Source: an uncultured delta proteobacterium
Lineage (GTDB): Bacteria > Myxococcota_A > Polyangia > Polyangiales > Ga0077539
Reading direction: 5' to 3'
NCBI GenBank assembly: GCA_903885885.1
Contig: CAISKJ010000629.1
Coordinates: 1-5,588 of the forward strand
Length of the DNA stretch: 5,588 bases
Under the pieces are notes generated by a model. That model was given only the letters and a program-made list of their open reading frames with translations. It searched no databases and was not told the origin of the DNA. A program made the position numbers and the translations under genes. Positions within the stretch are counted from its first letter, which is position 1. Every line of letters starts with the position of its first letter. Shown piece by piece: positions 1 through 5,588 of the stretch.

Positions 1-118
1 CGGTGTCGGCGAAGTACGCCGGCGGCATCTGGGCCTTGAACCACGGGAGCACGTCGTCGAGCGTCGCCCGAAAACCGTCGAGGAGCGCCTCACGCAGCGG
101 GGTTGCGTCGTTCGTCAT
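1..118 (-). CDS. N-terminal fragment of a minus-strand protein, possibly a large NAD-dependent glutamate dehydrogenase
   Basis: The reverse strand opens with ATG at 118-116 and stays open to the window edge, giving 39 codons. The peptide begins MTNDATPLREALLDG and continues with an amphipathic helix-like stretch ending LPWFKAQMPPAYFADT. A tryptophan-phenylalanine pair followed by QMPPAYF recalls, from memory, the N-terminus of the large single-chain NAD-glutamate dehydrogenases of proteobacteria and myxobacteria. That is a weak match based on about 15 residues, and the catalytic domains lie outside the window. Codon use (G/C third positions) suits a real gene. It is transcribed divergently from the plus-strand run, so the two probably have separate promoters in the spacer between them. 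The coding call is fairly safe; the functional guess is not. Confidence 0.5.
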   Translation of the reverse strand, partial: MTNDATPLREALLDGFRATLDDVLPWFKAQMPPAYFADT

Positions 119-242
119 GGCCGCAGTCGCTACCACGGAACCATGCGCCAAATGAACCCCCGAGCGACGCCGCACTGCGTCGTGAACGGGGCGCGAAACC
201 GTTGCGGCGCGGCGCGATCCCTGTGCGATGATCGGCCCCGCG
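119..242. promoter_or_regulatory. Divergent intergenic spacer
   Basis: This 124-bp stretch lies between two genes pointing away from each other, so it should hold both promoters. I see no convincing -35/-10 pair for either direction. TTGCGG at 202-207 is a loose -35 candidate for the plus strand, but no AT-rich hexamer follows at 16-18 nt. No strong Shine-Dalgarno sequence precedes either possible start of the downstream esterase, which leaves a leaderless or weakly initiated message possible. No palindromic operator stands out. Confidence 0.3.
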
Positions 243-989
243 ATGAGCACTTTTGCGAAGACACGATGGCACTCGGAGCGGCTGGGCTGCGAGTCGACGC
301 TGGCCCGCTGGGGTCACTATGGGCAGCCCGTGCTGGTGTTTCCCACCGCGGGCGGCGACGCCGAGGAGATCGAGCGCTTCTTGATGATCAAGGTGCTCGA
401 CCCGCTTATTTCCGCCGGGCGGGTGAAGGTGTACTCGTGCGACAGCGTGGCCGGTCGCACCATGTTCGACAAGAGCGCGTCGCCCCACGAGCGCATGCGC
501 ATGATGAACCAGTACCACCAGTACGTGAAGCACGAGGTGGTGCCCGCCGTTCGTAAAGACTGCGACGACGAGGGCATCGGGCTGTGGGCCGCGGGGGCCT
601 CCATCGGCGCGTTTCACGCGGCGGCGATGGTGTGCCGCTTCCCCGACATTTTTCACAAGGCCATGGCGATGAGCGGCACCTACAACCTCTTGCGCTTCAT
701 CGGCGCGAAGGAGCCGTCGCCGGAGTTCTTCGTCTCGTCGCCCATTCACTTCGTCCCCACGCTGGCGGGCATGCACCTCGACCTGTTGCGCACCCGCGAG
801 CTTCGCATCGCGTCGGGCGAGGGCAAGTGGGAAGACATCTCCGAGAGCTGGAACCTCGCCAACATCCTCGGCCGCAAGGGGATCCCCAACTACGTCGACA
901 ACTGGGGCCCCGAGTGGCACCACGACTGGGTCACGTGGCGCGAGATGCTCCCCAAGCAGCTCGACGCGTGGACGAAGCCCGCGGCGTGA
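243..989 (+). CDS. Alpha/beta-hydrolase-fold esterase (esterase D/PHB-depolymerase-like)
   Basis: A 248-residue, probably cytoplasmic serine hydrolase; no signal peptide or membrane segment is seen. The early strand PVLVFPT (residues 29-35) is followed by an oxyanion-side loop AGGD. The nucleophile elbow is GASIG at 118-122, with Ser120 as nucleophile. Near the C-terminus WGPEWHHDWVTW (221-232) matches the WGxxxxHDWxxW block that carries the catalytic histidine (His227) in this esterase group. The acid residue is probably in the segment around 190-220 but I cannot place it firmly. The substrate is unknown; the family hydrolyses esters of small acyl or thiol adducts. I chose ATG 243 because it gives MSTFAKTRWHSE, a usual short lead before the first strand. 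ATG 228 adds five residues and is equally lacking in a ribosome-binding site. The stop overlaps the next gene by 4 nt, implying translational coupling. Confidence 0.85.
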   Translation: MSTFAKTRWHSERLGCESTLARWGHYGQPVLVFPTAGGDAEEIERFLMIKVLDPLISAGRVKVYSCDSVAGRTMFDKSASPHERMRMMNQYHQYVKHEVVPAVRKDCDDEGIGLWAAGASIGAFHAAAMVCRFPDIFHKAMAMSGTYNLLRFIGAKEPSPEFFVSSPIHFVPTLAGMHLDLLRTRELRIASGEGKWEDISESWNLANILGRKGIPNYVDNWGPEWHHDWVTWREMLPKQLDAWTKPAA

Positions 990-1900
990 CCGTGGGCCTC
1001 GCAGACGTCTCCCGCGAGCTCGGCCGCGTGGCGGGTCCGACGGCGGGCCCCACGCTCATCGCCGTGGCGGGCGTGCACGGCAACGAGCCCGGCGGCGTTC
1101 ACGCCGCGCGCCGCGTGCTCGGGCGCCTCGACGAACTCCGCGGCGCGCTCCGCGGCGAGGTGGTGATGCTCGCGGGCAACGTCGAGGCCCTGCGCCAGGG
1201 TCGGCGCTACCTCGCGCGCGACCTCAACCGCCGGTGGTCCGACGAGGCCCTCGCGCACCTCACCGACGCCCCCGAAGACGTCGAGCAGGGCGACCTCACC
1301 CGCGCCATCGAGGCCGCCGTCGCGCGGGCGCGCGGCGAGGTGTTTCTCGTGGATCTTCACACCACGAGCGCGCCGGGCGTGCCCTTCGTGATCTTCGGCG
1401 ACGGCGAGCGTCAACGGCGCTTCGTGTTCGCGCTCCCGGTGCCCCTCCTCCTGGGCCTCGTGGCCCACATCGACGGCACGCTCGCCGAGTACTGGCGCCG
1501 CCGGGGCCTGGTCACCTTCGCCATCGAGGGCGGCCAGCACGACGACCCGCGCTCCGTCGACAACCTCGCCGCGGCGCTGTGGGTCGCGCTCGCCTCCGCG
1601 GGCAACGTGGCGCCCTCCGCCACGCCCGAGTGCGACGACGCGATGCGCCTCCTCGACGGCCGTCGCGGCGCGCTCCCGCGCGTGATCGAGGTGCTCGCGC
1701 GCCGGGCCATCACCGCCGACGACCGCTTCGTGATGGAGCCCGGCTTCGCCAACCTCGCGCCCGCCCGCGCGGGGCAGCTCCTCGCCCGCGACCGGGGCGG
1801 CGAGATCCGCGCGCCGCACGACGGCGTGGTGATTCTGCCGCTCTATCAAGCCCTCGGGAGCGACGGATACTTCTGGGGCCGCGCGCACCCCAGCGGTTGA
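986..1900 (+). CDS. Succinylglutamate desuccinylase/aspartoacylase (AstE/AspA) family zinc hydrolase
   Basis: A 304-residue member of the M14-like deacylase family, which removes an acyl group from N-acyl amino acids or related amides using one zinc ion. The expected motifs appear in order: HGNE (31-34; His31 and Glu34 as zinc ligands), DLNRRW (79-84; the DxNR substrate-carboxylate motif), VDLHTT (122-127; His125 as third zinc ligand) and IEGGQH (180-185; Glu181 as the catalytic acid/base, in the ExGQH block). The C-terminal part has GEIRAPHDGVVILP and YFWGR, typical of the small beta-rich second domain of this family. Start: GTG 986 overlaps the esterase stop (GTGA). GTG 968 or 992 are alternatives, and none has a strong ribosome-binding site. 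No other arginine-succinyltransferase (ast) gene is present, so arginine catabolism is not supported and the natural substrate is open. Confidence 0.88.
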   Translation: MTVGLADVSRELGRVAGPTAGPTLIAVAGVHGNEPGGVHAARRVLGRLDELRGALRGEVVMLAGNVEALRQGRRYLARDLNRRWSDEALAHLTDAPEDVEQGDLTRAIEAAVARARGEVFLVDLHTTSAPGVPFVIFGDGERQRRFVFALPVPLLLGLVAHIDGTLAEYWRRRGLVTFAIEGGQHDDPRSVDNLAAALWVALASAGNVAPSATPECDDAMRLLDGRRGALPRVIEVLARRAITADDRFVMEPGFANLAPARAGQLLARDRGGEIRAPHDGVVILPLYQALGSDGYFWGRAHPSG

Positions 1901-1954
1901 TTCTGCGCGGTGTAGGGTCCACATCCGTCTCGCAACGGGGAGATAAGAGCTTCC

Positions 1955-2950
1955 ATGGCGATCGAGGTCCTTCGGTGTCCCAACTGCGCGGCGCCGCTGC
2001 CTGTGGGCGCGCGCGCGCTGGTGGTGTGCGCGTACTGCAACCACACGCTCACGGGCGTGCCGAGCGCGGGCTCGCTGCGCTGGGACGGCCCCGAGGCGGG
2101 CCCCGACGACGGGCGCCCCCGCGTGCACGTCGAGGGTCGCACCTACGCGCTCCACGGGCTCCTCGCGCGCGGCGAGGCGAGCGACGTGTTCCTCGCGCGG
2201 CGCGACGCGCGCATCACCGAGCAGGTGATCGTGAAGGTGCTCCGCGCGAAGGGTGACGAAGACCTCCTCGCGCGCGAGTGGCGCGTGCTCGCGGCCCTCC
2301 ACGCCGACGACTCGCAGGGGGCCGACTATTTTCAGCGCCTCTTGCCGCAGCCCGTGGCGCACGGTCGGCTCACGGGCGCCGGGCTCGACCCGCGGCCTGC
2401 GTCGGTGCTGCGCTGGCGCAGCGGCTTCGTCTACACCCTCGACGACGTGGCGCGCGCCTACCCCCACGGCGTCGACCCGCGCGCCGCCGTGTGGATGTGG
2501 AAGCGCGTGCTGTCGCTCCTCGGGTGGGTGCACCGCGCGGGCTACGCGCACGGCGCCGTGGTGCCCGCGCACGTGCTCGTTCACGCGCGGGACCACGGCG
2601 CCGTGCTCGCCGGGTGGTCGTGCGCGGTGCGGAGCGAGAAGCTCCCCGCGGTGGTGGCCTCGGCGCGCGCGTACTACCCCGAGGCCGCGTGGGCGCAGGG
2701 TCGCGCGAGCCACGCCACGGATCTCATCATGACGGCGCGCACGATCGCGAAGGCGCTCGGCGGCGACCCGGCGCAGGGCACGGTGCCCGCGTCGGTGCCC
2801 GACGCCCTCGCGCGGCTCGTGCGGGCGCAGGCGACGCGCTCGCCCGACGCGCCCGCCGACGACGCGTGGGAGCTCGAGGAGCAGGTCTCACAGGCGGGGC
2901 GCGAGGCCTTCGGGCCGCCGCGCTACGTGCCCTTCACCATGCCCGGCTGA
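1955..2950 (+). CDS. Zinc-ribbon protein-kinase-fold protein, probable pseudokinase
   Basis: 331 residues, soluble. The N-terminus is a zinc ribbon: CPNC at 8-11 and CAYC at 25-28, four cysteines in two knuckles. After a short linker a kinase fold begins. A loose glycine-loop equivalent is LLARGEASDVFLARR (69-83), the VIVK lysine is Lys94, and Glu108 (AREW) is the helix-C glutamate candidate. The catalytic loop reads HGAVVPAHVLV (199-209) where active kinases have HRDxKxxN, so Asp, Lys and Asn become Ala201, Val203 and His206. The DFG equivalent is GWS (220-222), without the metal-binding Asp. Later blocks are kinase-like: YPEA (241-244, APE motif) and ATDLIMTARTI (254-264, helix F). The end, FGPPRYVPFTMPG, looks conserved in this family as I remember it. 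ATG 1955 is preceded by GGGGAG at 1937-1942, rather far away (12 nt). The next gene, a vWA protein 28 nt downstream, is the likely functional partner. A binding or scaffolding role is inferred. Confidence 0.8.
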   Translation: MAIEVLRCPNCAAPLPVGARALVVCAYCNHTLTGVPSAGSLRWDGPEAGPDDGRPRVHVEGRTYALHGLLARGEASDVFLARRDARITEQVIVKVLRAKGDEDLLAREWRVLAALHADDSQGADYFQRLLPQPVAHGRLTGAGLDPRPASVLRWRSGFVYTLDDVARAYPHGVDPRAAVWMWKRVLSLLGWVHRAGYAHGAVVPAHVLVHARDHGAVLAGWSCAVRSEKLPAVVASARAYYPEAAWAQGRASHATDLIMTARTIAKALGGDPAQGTVPASVPDALARLVRAQATRSPDAPADDAWELEEQVSQAGREAFGPPRYVPFTMPG

Positions 2951-2964
2951 GCGCCGGGTCACAG

Positions 2965-2970
2965 AGGAGA
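2965..2970 (+). promoter_or_regulatory. Shine-Dalgarno site of the vWA gene
   Basis: AGGAGA lies 8 nt before ATG 2979. It is the best ribosome-binding site in the window and settles this start. It suggests the vWA protein is translated more efficiently than the upstream genes, whose sites are weak. Confidence 0.75.
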
Positions 2971-2978
2971 GAGCGAAC

Positions 2979-3950
2979 ATGGGATACGGCGGTTACAGCC
3001 ACGAGGCGCACGAGGCGATCACCAAAGCGCGCGCGGAACTCCCTCGCCAGAAGGTGTTTACGCAGAAGAGCTGCCACCCGCTCATGAACCCGCACGGGAT
3101 CAAGCTGCGCGAGGCGCGCGACAGCCCCGCGCACCCCAACTCGGTGGGCGTGGTGTTCGCCCTCGACGTCACCGGGTCCATGGGACAAATCCCCGAGCAG
3201 CTCGCCCGCAAGGAGCTCCCCACCTTTATGCAGACGCTCTTGGAGTGCGGCATCCCCGACCCGCAGGTGCTCTTCATGGCCGTGGGCGACGCCACCTGCG
3301 ACCGCGCGCCGCTGCAGGTGGGCCAGTTCGAATCGGCCGCGCGCGAGATGGATCAGTGGCTCACCTGGAGCTACCTCGAGGGCGGCGGCGGCGCGCTCGG
3401 CACCGAGTCGTACGAGCTCGGGCTGTACCTCGCCGCGCGCCACACCGCGATGGACTGCTGGGAGAAGCGCCAGCGCCGCGGCTACCTCTTCATGACGGGC
3501 GACGAGAACCCGTACCCCTTCGTGAGCAAGAAGCAGGTGCACACGCTCGTGGGCACCGAGCTCGACGACGACATCCCCCTCGCGCGCGTGGTCGACGAGG
3601 TGCAGCGCACCTTCGAGCCCTTCTTTCTCATCCCCGATCCGACGCGCGCGAAGCGCTGCGAGCGCGACTGGCGCAACGTCCTCGGCGACCACGTGGTGGT
3701 GATGGAAGAGCCCGGCGACACCTGCCTCGTCACCGCGGGCCTCATGGCCCTCTGCGAGGGCGCCGTGGCCGACCTCGACGCGCTCGCGAAGCGCCTGCGC
3801 GACAAGGGCGTCGACCCCAAGCGCGTGGGCGCTGTGGTGCGCGCCATCACGCCCTTCGCGGCCTCGCGCAACCGCGACGGCGCGCCCGCGGCGAAGACGC
3901 AAGCGGGCGCCGTCCCGCAGGGCGACGGCGACAGCGGACACCGCAGGTAA
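2979..3950 (+). CDS. vWA-domain protein with DxTGS MIDAS motif
   Basis: 323 residues, no signal peptide or membrane segment, so probably cytosolic. A roughly 55-residue lead contains MNPHGIKLREARDS (36-49) and HPNS just before the first vWA strand; this lead is characteristic of a bacterial vWA subfamily I recognise but that has no assigned biochemical role. The MIDAS strand and loop are FALDVTGSMG (60-69): Asp63, Thr65 and Ser67 are the metal-site residues. Further family blocks are VGDA (102-105), PLQVGQFE (111-118), the glycine-rich loop GGGGALGTESYELGLY (135-150) and GYLFMTGDENPYP (168-180). The last 30 or so residues (after about 293) are a low-complexity, Ala/Gly/Lys/Asp-rich tail, probably disordered. 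vWA domains bind protein ligands through a bridging Mg2+ ion and often assemble complexes. The adjacent zinc-ribbon pseudokinase is the obvious candidate partner, and the PurA paralogue starts 14 nt after the stop. Confidence 0.85.
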   Translation: MGYGGYSHEAHEAITKARAELPRQKVFTQKSCHPLMNPHGIKLREARDSPAHPNSVGVVFALDVTGSMGQIPEQLARKELPTFMQTLLECGIPDPQVLFMAVGDATCDRAPLQVGQFESAAREMDQWLTWSYLEGGGGALGTESYELGLYLAARHTAMDCWEKRQRRGYLFMTGDENPYPFVSKKQVHTLVGTELDDDIPLARVVDEVQRTFEPFFLIPDPTRAKRCERDWRNVLGDHVVVMEEPGDTCLVTAGLMALCEGAVADLDALAKRLRDKGVDPKRVGAVVRAITPFAASRNRDGAPAAKTQAGAVPQGDGDSGHRR

Positions 3951-3957
3951 GGGGGGG
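3949..3957 (+). promoter_or_regulatory. Purine-rich ribosome-binding site overlapping the vWA stop
   Basis: AAGGGGGGG begins inside the TAA stop of the vWA gene and ends 7 nt before GTG 3965. It resembles AAGGAGG closely enough to fix GTG 3965 as the start of the PurA paralogue, although the frame is open far upstream. The overlap suggests coupled translation of the two genes. Confidence 0.6.
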
Positions 3958-3964
3958 TCTCATC

Positions 3965-5305
3965 GTGGCGCGTCGCGAGGCGCACGTCGTCGTCGACCTC
4001 GGCTTCGGCGACGCGGGCAAAGGCACCCTCACCGACCACCTCGCGCGCGCGCACGGCGCCCACACCGTGGTGCGCTTCAACGGCGGCGCGCAGGCCGGGC
4101 ACAACGTTGTAACCCCCGACGGACGGCACCACACCTTCGCCCAGTTTGGCGCGGCGAGCTTCGTCGCGGGCGTTCGCACCTGGCTCTCGAAGCACGTGGT
4201 GGTGCACCCCACGGCGCTCCTCACAGAAGCGCGTTACCTCGCGCGCGCGGGGGTGAGCGACGCCCTCGCGCGCGTCACGGTGAGCGCCGACGCGAAGGTG
4301 GTGACGCCCTTTCACCAGGCGGCCACGCGGCTGCGCGAGCTCGCCCGCGGCGACGCGCGCCACGGGAGCTGCGGCGTGGGCGTGGGCGAGGTGATGCGCG
4401 ACGCCACCGAACACAACGAGGTGCTGCGCGCGGGCGCGCTCGACGACGTGACGGCGCTGCGCCGGGAGCTCGCGCGGGTGCAGGCCCGCAAGCGCGACGC
4501 GCTCGACGAGGTGCTGCGCGCGGTGGCGGGCCGCGACGAGGCGACGAATGACGTCGCGGCGCTCACAGACCCCGACGTGATCGCCGCGTGGATCGACGCG
4601 CTCGCGCCCTGGCGCGCCGCGGTACGCGTGGCCGACGAGGGCGCCTTCGCGCAGATGCTGGCGCGCGACGGTGCTGTGATTTTTGAGGGCGCGCAGGGCG
4701 TTCTGCTCGACGAGTGGCGCGGCACGCACCCGCACACGACCTGGAGCACCTGCACCTTCGACAACGCGCTCGACCTCTTGCGCGCGCACGGGTACGCGGG
4801 CACTACGCACCGGTGGGGCGTGCTGCGCGCGTACGCCACGCGGCACGGGGCGGGGCCGTTTCCCACGGAGTCTTCGTCGCTCACGGTGCACCTCGACGAG
4901 CCCCACAACCCGATGGGGGCGTGGCAGGGCGCCTTTCGCGCGGGCTGGAGCGACCGCGTGCTCGCGCGCTACGCGATGGCCGCGTGCGGCGGCGTCGACG
5001 CCCTCGCCCTCACCCATCTGGACCGCCTCGCCACCCTCCCCACATGGCGCGTGTGCGAGCGCTATCGGGTGGGCGATGGCGACGCCGCGCTCTTCGACGA
5101 CGGGTGCCGCACCGTGCGCCTCGGGCCGTGGCAAGACCTCGCGTACCAGGCGCGCGTGACGCAAGCGCTCCTCGCCGCGGAGCCCATGTACGAAGAGGTT
5201 TCGAGCGATGCGGGCGCGTACGTCGAGGCGCTCGAGGCGTCGCTCGGGGCGCGCGTGGCGATCACCTCGTGGGGCCCTCGCACGGGCGACAAGCGCGCGC
5301 GCTGA
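3965..5305 (+). CDS. Divergent adenylosuccinate synthetase (PurA) paralogue
   Basis: 446 residues, close to the usual PurA length of about 430. PurA uses GTP to join aspartate to IMP. Family motifs are present: the P-loop GFGDAGKG (13-20) with the catalytic Asp16 kept, GGAQAGHN (40-47; His46 equivalent to the catalytic His of NNAGHT), FEGAQGVLLD (240-249), GVLRAYATRHGAGPFPTE (285-302) and a C-terminal SWGPRTGD (435-442). It also departs from housekeeping PurA. The P-loop has DA for DE. The phosphate-binding segment GTTGRGIGPAYE is replaced by GSCGVGVGE (134-142). The TTTGRPRR aspartate loop is replaced by GAWQGAFR (318-325) ahead of a conserved GWSD. The guanine-recognition TKLD is THLD (350-353). 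Start GTG 3965 is backed by a good ribosome-binding site. No other purine gene is nearby, so a housekeeping role is unlikely. The acceptor may be IMP-like, but the amine donor may not be aspartate. Confidence 0.85.
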   Translation: MARREAHVVVDLGFGDAGKGTLTDHLARAHGAHTVVRFNGGAQAGHNVVTPDGRHHTFAQFGAASFVAGVRTWLSKHVVVHPTALLTEARYLARAGVSDALARVTVSADAKVVTPFHQAATRLRELARGDARHGSCGVGVGEVMRDATEHNEVLRAGALDDVTALRRELARVQARKRDALDEVLRAVAGRDEATNDVAALTDPDVIAAWIDALAPWRAAVRVADEGAFAQMLARDGAVIFEGAQGVLLDEWRGTHPHTTWSTCTFDNALDLLRAHGYAGTTHRWGVLRAYATRHGAGPFPTESSSLTVHLDEPHNPMGAWQGAFRAGWSDRVLARYAMAACGGVDALALTHLDRLATLPTWRVCERYRVGDGDAALFDDGCRTVRLGPWQDLAYQARVTQALLAAEPMYEEVSSDAGAYVEALEASLGARVAITSWGPRTGDKRAR

Positions 5306-5345
5306 GCGTGGGGTTGTGAGCCGTGCGTGGGGCGGGGGAAGAGGT

Positions 5346-5588
5346 CTAGTGGAGCTCGTCGCCGAACACTTCGCTCGCCTGTGACGCCGTCACCGCGCGA
5401 TCGAGCCAGCGATCGAGCACGGCTGCGTCGGTACAGCTGAGCACACGTGCGCGCGTCGCATCGTCGATCGCGAGGCCGCGGCGGTCGATCACGCGAAGCA
5501 ACGCGCGGGCCTCCCCCTCGAGCGTGCCCTCGAGCTTGCCCGCGCGCTTGCCCTCGAGCTTGCCCTCGAGCCTGCCCTCGAGCCGGCC
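5346..5588 (-). CDS. C-terminal fragment of an Rpn/PD-(D/E)XK nuclease-like protein with LEGK repeats
   Basis: On the reverse strand an open frame enters at the window edge and ends at TAG (5348-5346), giving the last 80 residues of a protein. It opens with tetrapeptide repeats of the type LEGK/LEGR/LEGT (residues 1-25), followed by EARALLRVIDRRGLAIDD and SCTDAAVLDRWLDRAVTA, ending SEVFGDELH. This arrangement, a charged LEGK-type repeat followed by a short helical tail with the CTD...LDRWLDRA pattern, is typical of C-termini of Rpn-type (PD-(D/E)XK, formerly transposase_31-like) proteins and relatives in myxobacteria and cyanobacteria. The nuclease domain itself is outside the window, so the assignment rests on the tail alone. 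The gene converges on the plus-strand run with only 40 bp between stop codons, where I see no clear hairpin terminator. Confidence 0.6.
   Translation of the reverse strand, partial: GRLEGRLEGKLEGKRAGKLEGTLEGEARALLRVIDRRGLAIDDATRARVLSCTDAAVLDRWLDRAVTASQASEVFGDELH
5515..5588. repeat. 12-bp in-frame tandem repeat, six units plus 2 nt, running off the window
   Basis: On the plus strand the unit is CCCTCGAGCTTG. Units start at 5515, 5527, 5539, 5551, 5563 and 5575, with the third (CCCGCGCGCTTG) the most diverged and the others differing at one or two bases. Read on the minus strand each unit encodes L-E-G-K or a variant (RAGK, LEGR, LEGT). The length is a multiple of three, so copy-number change would alter the protein without shifting the frame. 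The array continues past the window edge, so the total copy number is unknown. Confidence 0.9.

Noticed and set aside
584..985. An N-terminal extension of the AspA-like protein through the esterase gene
   Set aside because: The extended part is an Arg/His-rich out-of-frame reading of the esterase. The family's first strand and HGNE motif follow shortly after GTG 986, leaving no room for a further domain.
890..2713. A 607-codon open frame on the minus strand opposite the AspA-like and kinase-fold genes
   Set aside because: Its product is rich in Arg, Ala, His and Val with no domain pattern, as expected for the antisense of GC-rich coding DNA. The plus-strand genes here carry clear motifs.
3245..3964. 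An N-terminal extension of the PurA paralogue through the vWA gene
   Set aside because: The extension is Arg-rich shadow sequence, and a ribosome-binding site directly precedes GTG 3965. The PurA fold begins within ten residues of that start.
3482..5164. A 560-codon minus-strand frame opposite the vWA and PurA-like genes
   Set aside because: Low-complexity antisense translation with no recognisable motif; the plus-strand frames contain unmistakable vWA and PurA signatures.
3965..5305. PurZ, the phage diaminopurine-DNA enzyme
   Set aside because: PurZ is marked by loss of the catalytic Asp of the P-loop region, which is kept here (Asp16). No phage polymerase, dATP hydrolase or other phage gene is in the window.
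5306..5345. An intrinsic terminator between the convergent genes
   Set aside because: The 40-bp gap is G-rich with two GCGTGGGG direct repeats, but I find no inverted repeat followed by a T-run on either strand.
5397..5418. A 10-bp direct repeat GCGATCGAGC with 12-nt spacing
   Set aside because: It falls in the coding part for LDRWLDRA, a repeated peptide within one helix, and is explained by codon reuse rather than a binding site.
1..5588. CRISPR array, tRNA, rRNA, insertion-sequence ends or prophage attachment sites
   Set aside because: No spaced identical repeats, no cloverleaf-like segment and no transposase or terminal inverted repeats were seen. The only tandem array is the 12-bp coding repeat at the right edge.

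Overview
The window is very GC-rich, with strong G/C preference at third codon positions, tight gene packing and GTG starts. Together with the gene families present, this fits a bacterium such as a myxobacterium (Myxococcota, Polyangia-like) or a similar high-GC environmental lineage. The taxonomic guess is inference only; there is no rRNA or other marker.

Layout. At the left edge a minus-strand gene enters and is cut off after its first 39 codons. A 124-bp divergent spacer separates it from a run of five plus-strand genes filling 243-5305: (1) an alpha/beta-hydrolase-fold esterase; (2) a zinc-dependent AstE/AspA-type deacylase, overlapping gene 1 by 4 nt; (3) a protein-kinase-fold protein with an N-terminal zinc ribbon and degenerate catalytic motifs, i.e. 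a probable pseudokinase; (4) a von Willebrand factor A (vWA) protein with a DxTGS MIDAS motif; (5) a divergent adenylosuccinate synthetase (PurA) paralogue. Gaps inside the run are -4, 54, 28 and 14 nt, so all five may share a transcript, and genes 3-5 almost certainly do. At the right edge a minus-strand gene converges on the run. Only its C-terminal 80 codons are present, and they include a 12-bp tandem repeat encoding LEGK-type repeats, as in the tails of Rpn/PD-(D/E)XK nuclease-like proteins.

How the genes may work together (inference). The zinc-ribbon pseudokinase and the vWA protein look like a regulatory or scaffolding pair, in the broad style of the kinase/vWA/phosphatase modules linked to TerY. 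The PurA paralogue keeps the GTP-binding and IMP-site framework but lacks the arginine-rich loop that holds aspartate in true PurA. It may therefore join a different amine to a nucleotide or nucleotide-like acceptor. The AspA-type amidase and the esterase could trim or recycle such a product. This combination of a signalling pair with a C-N ligase and two hydrolases is the strongest candidate for an undescribed system in the window.
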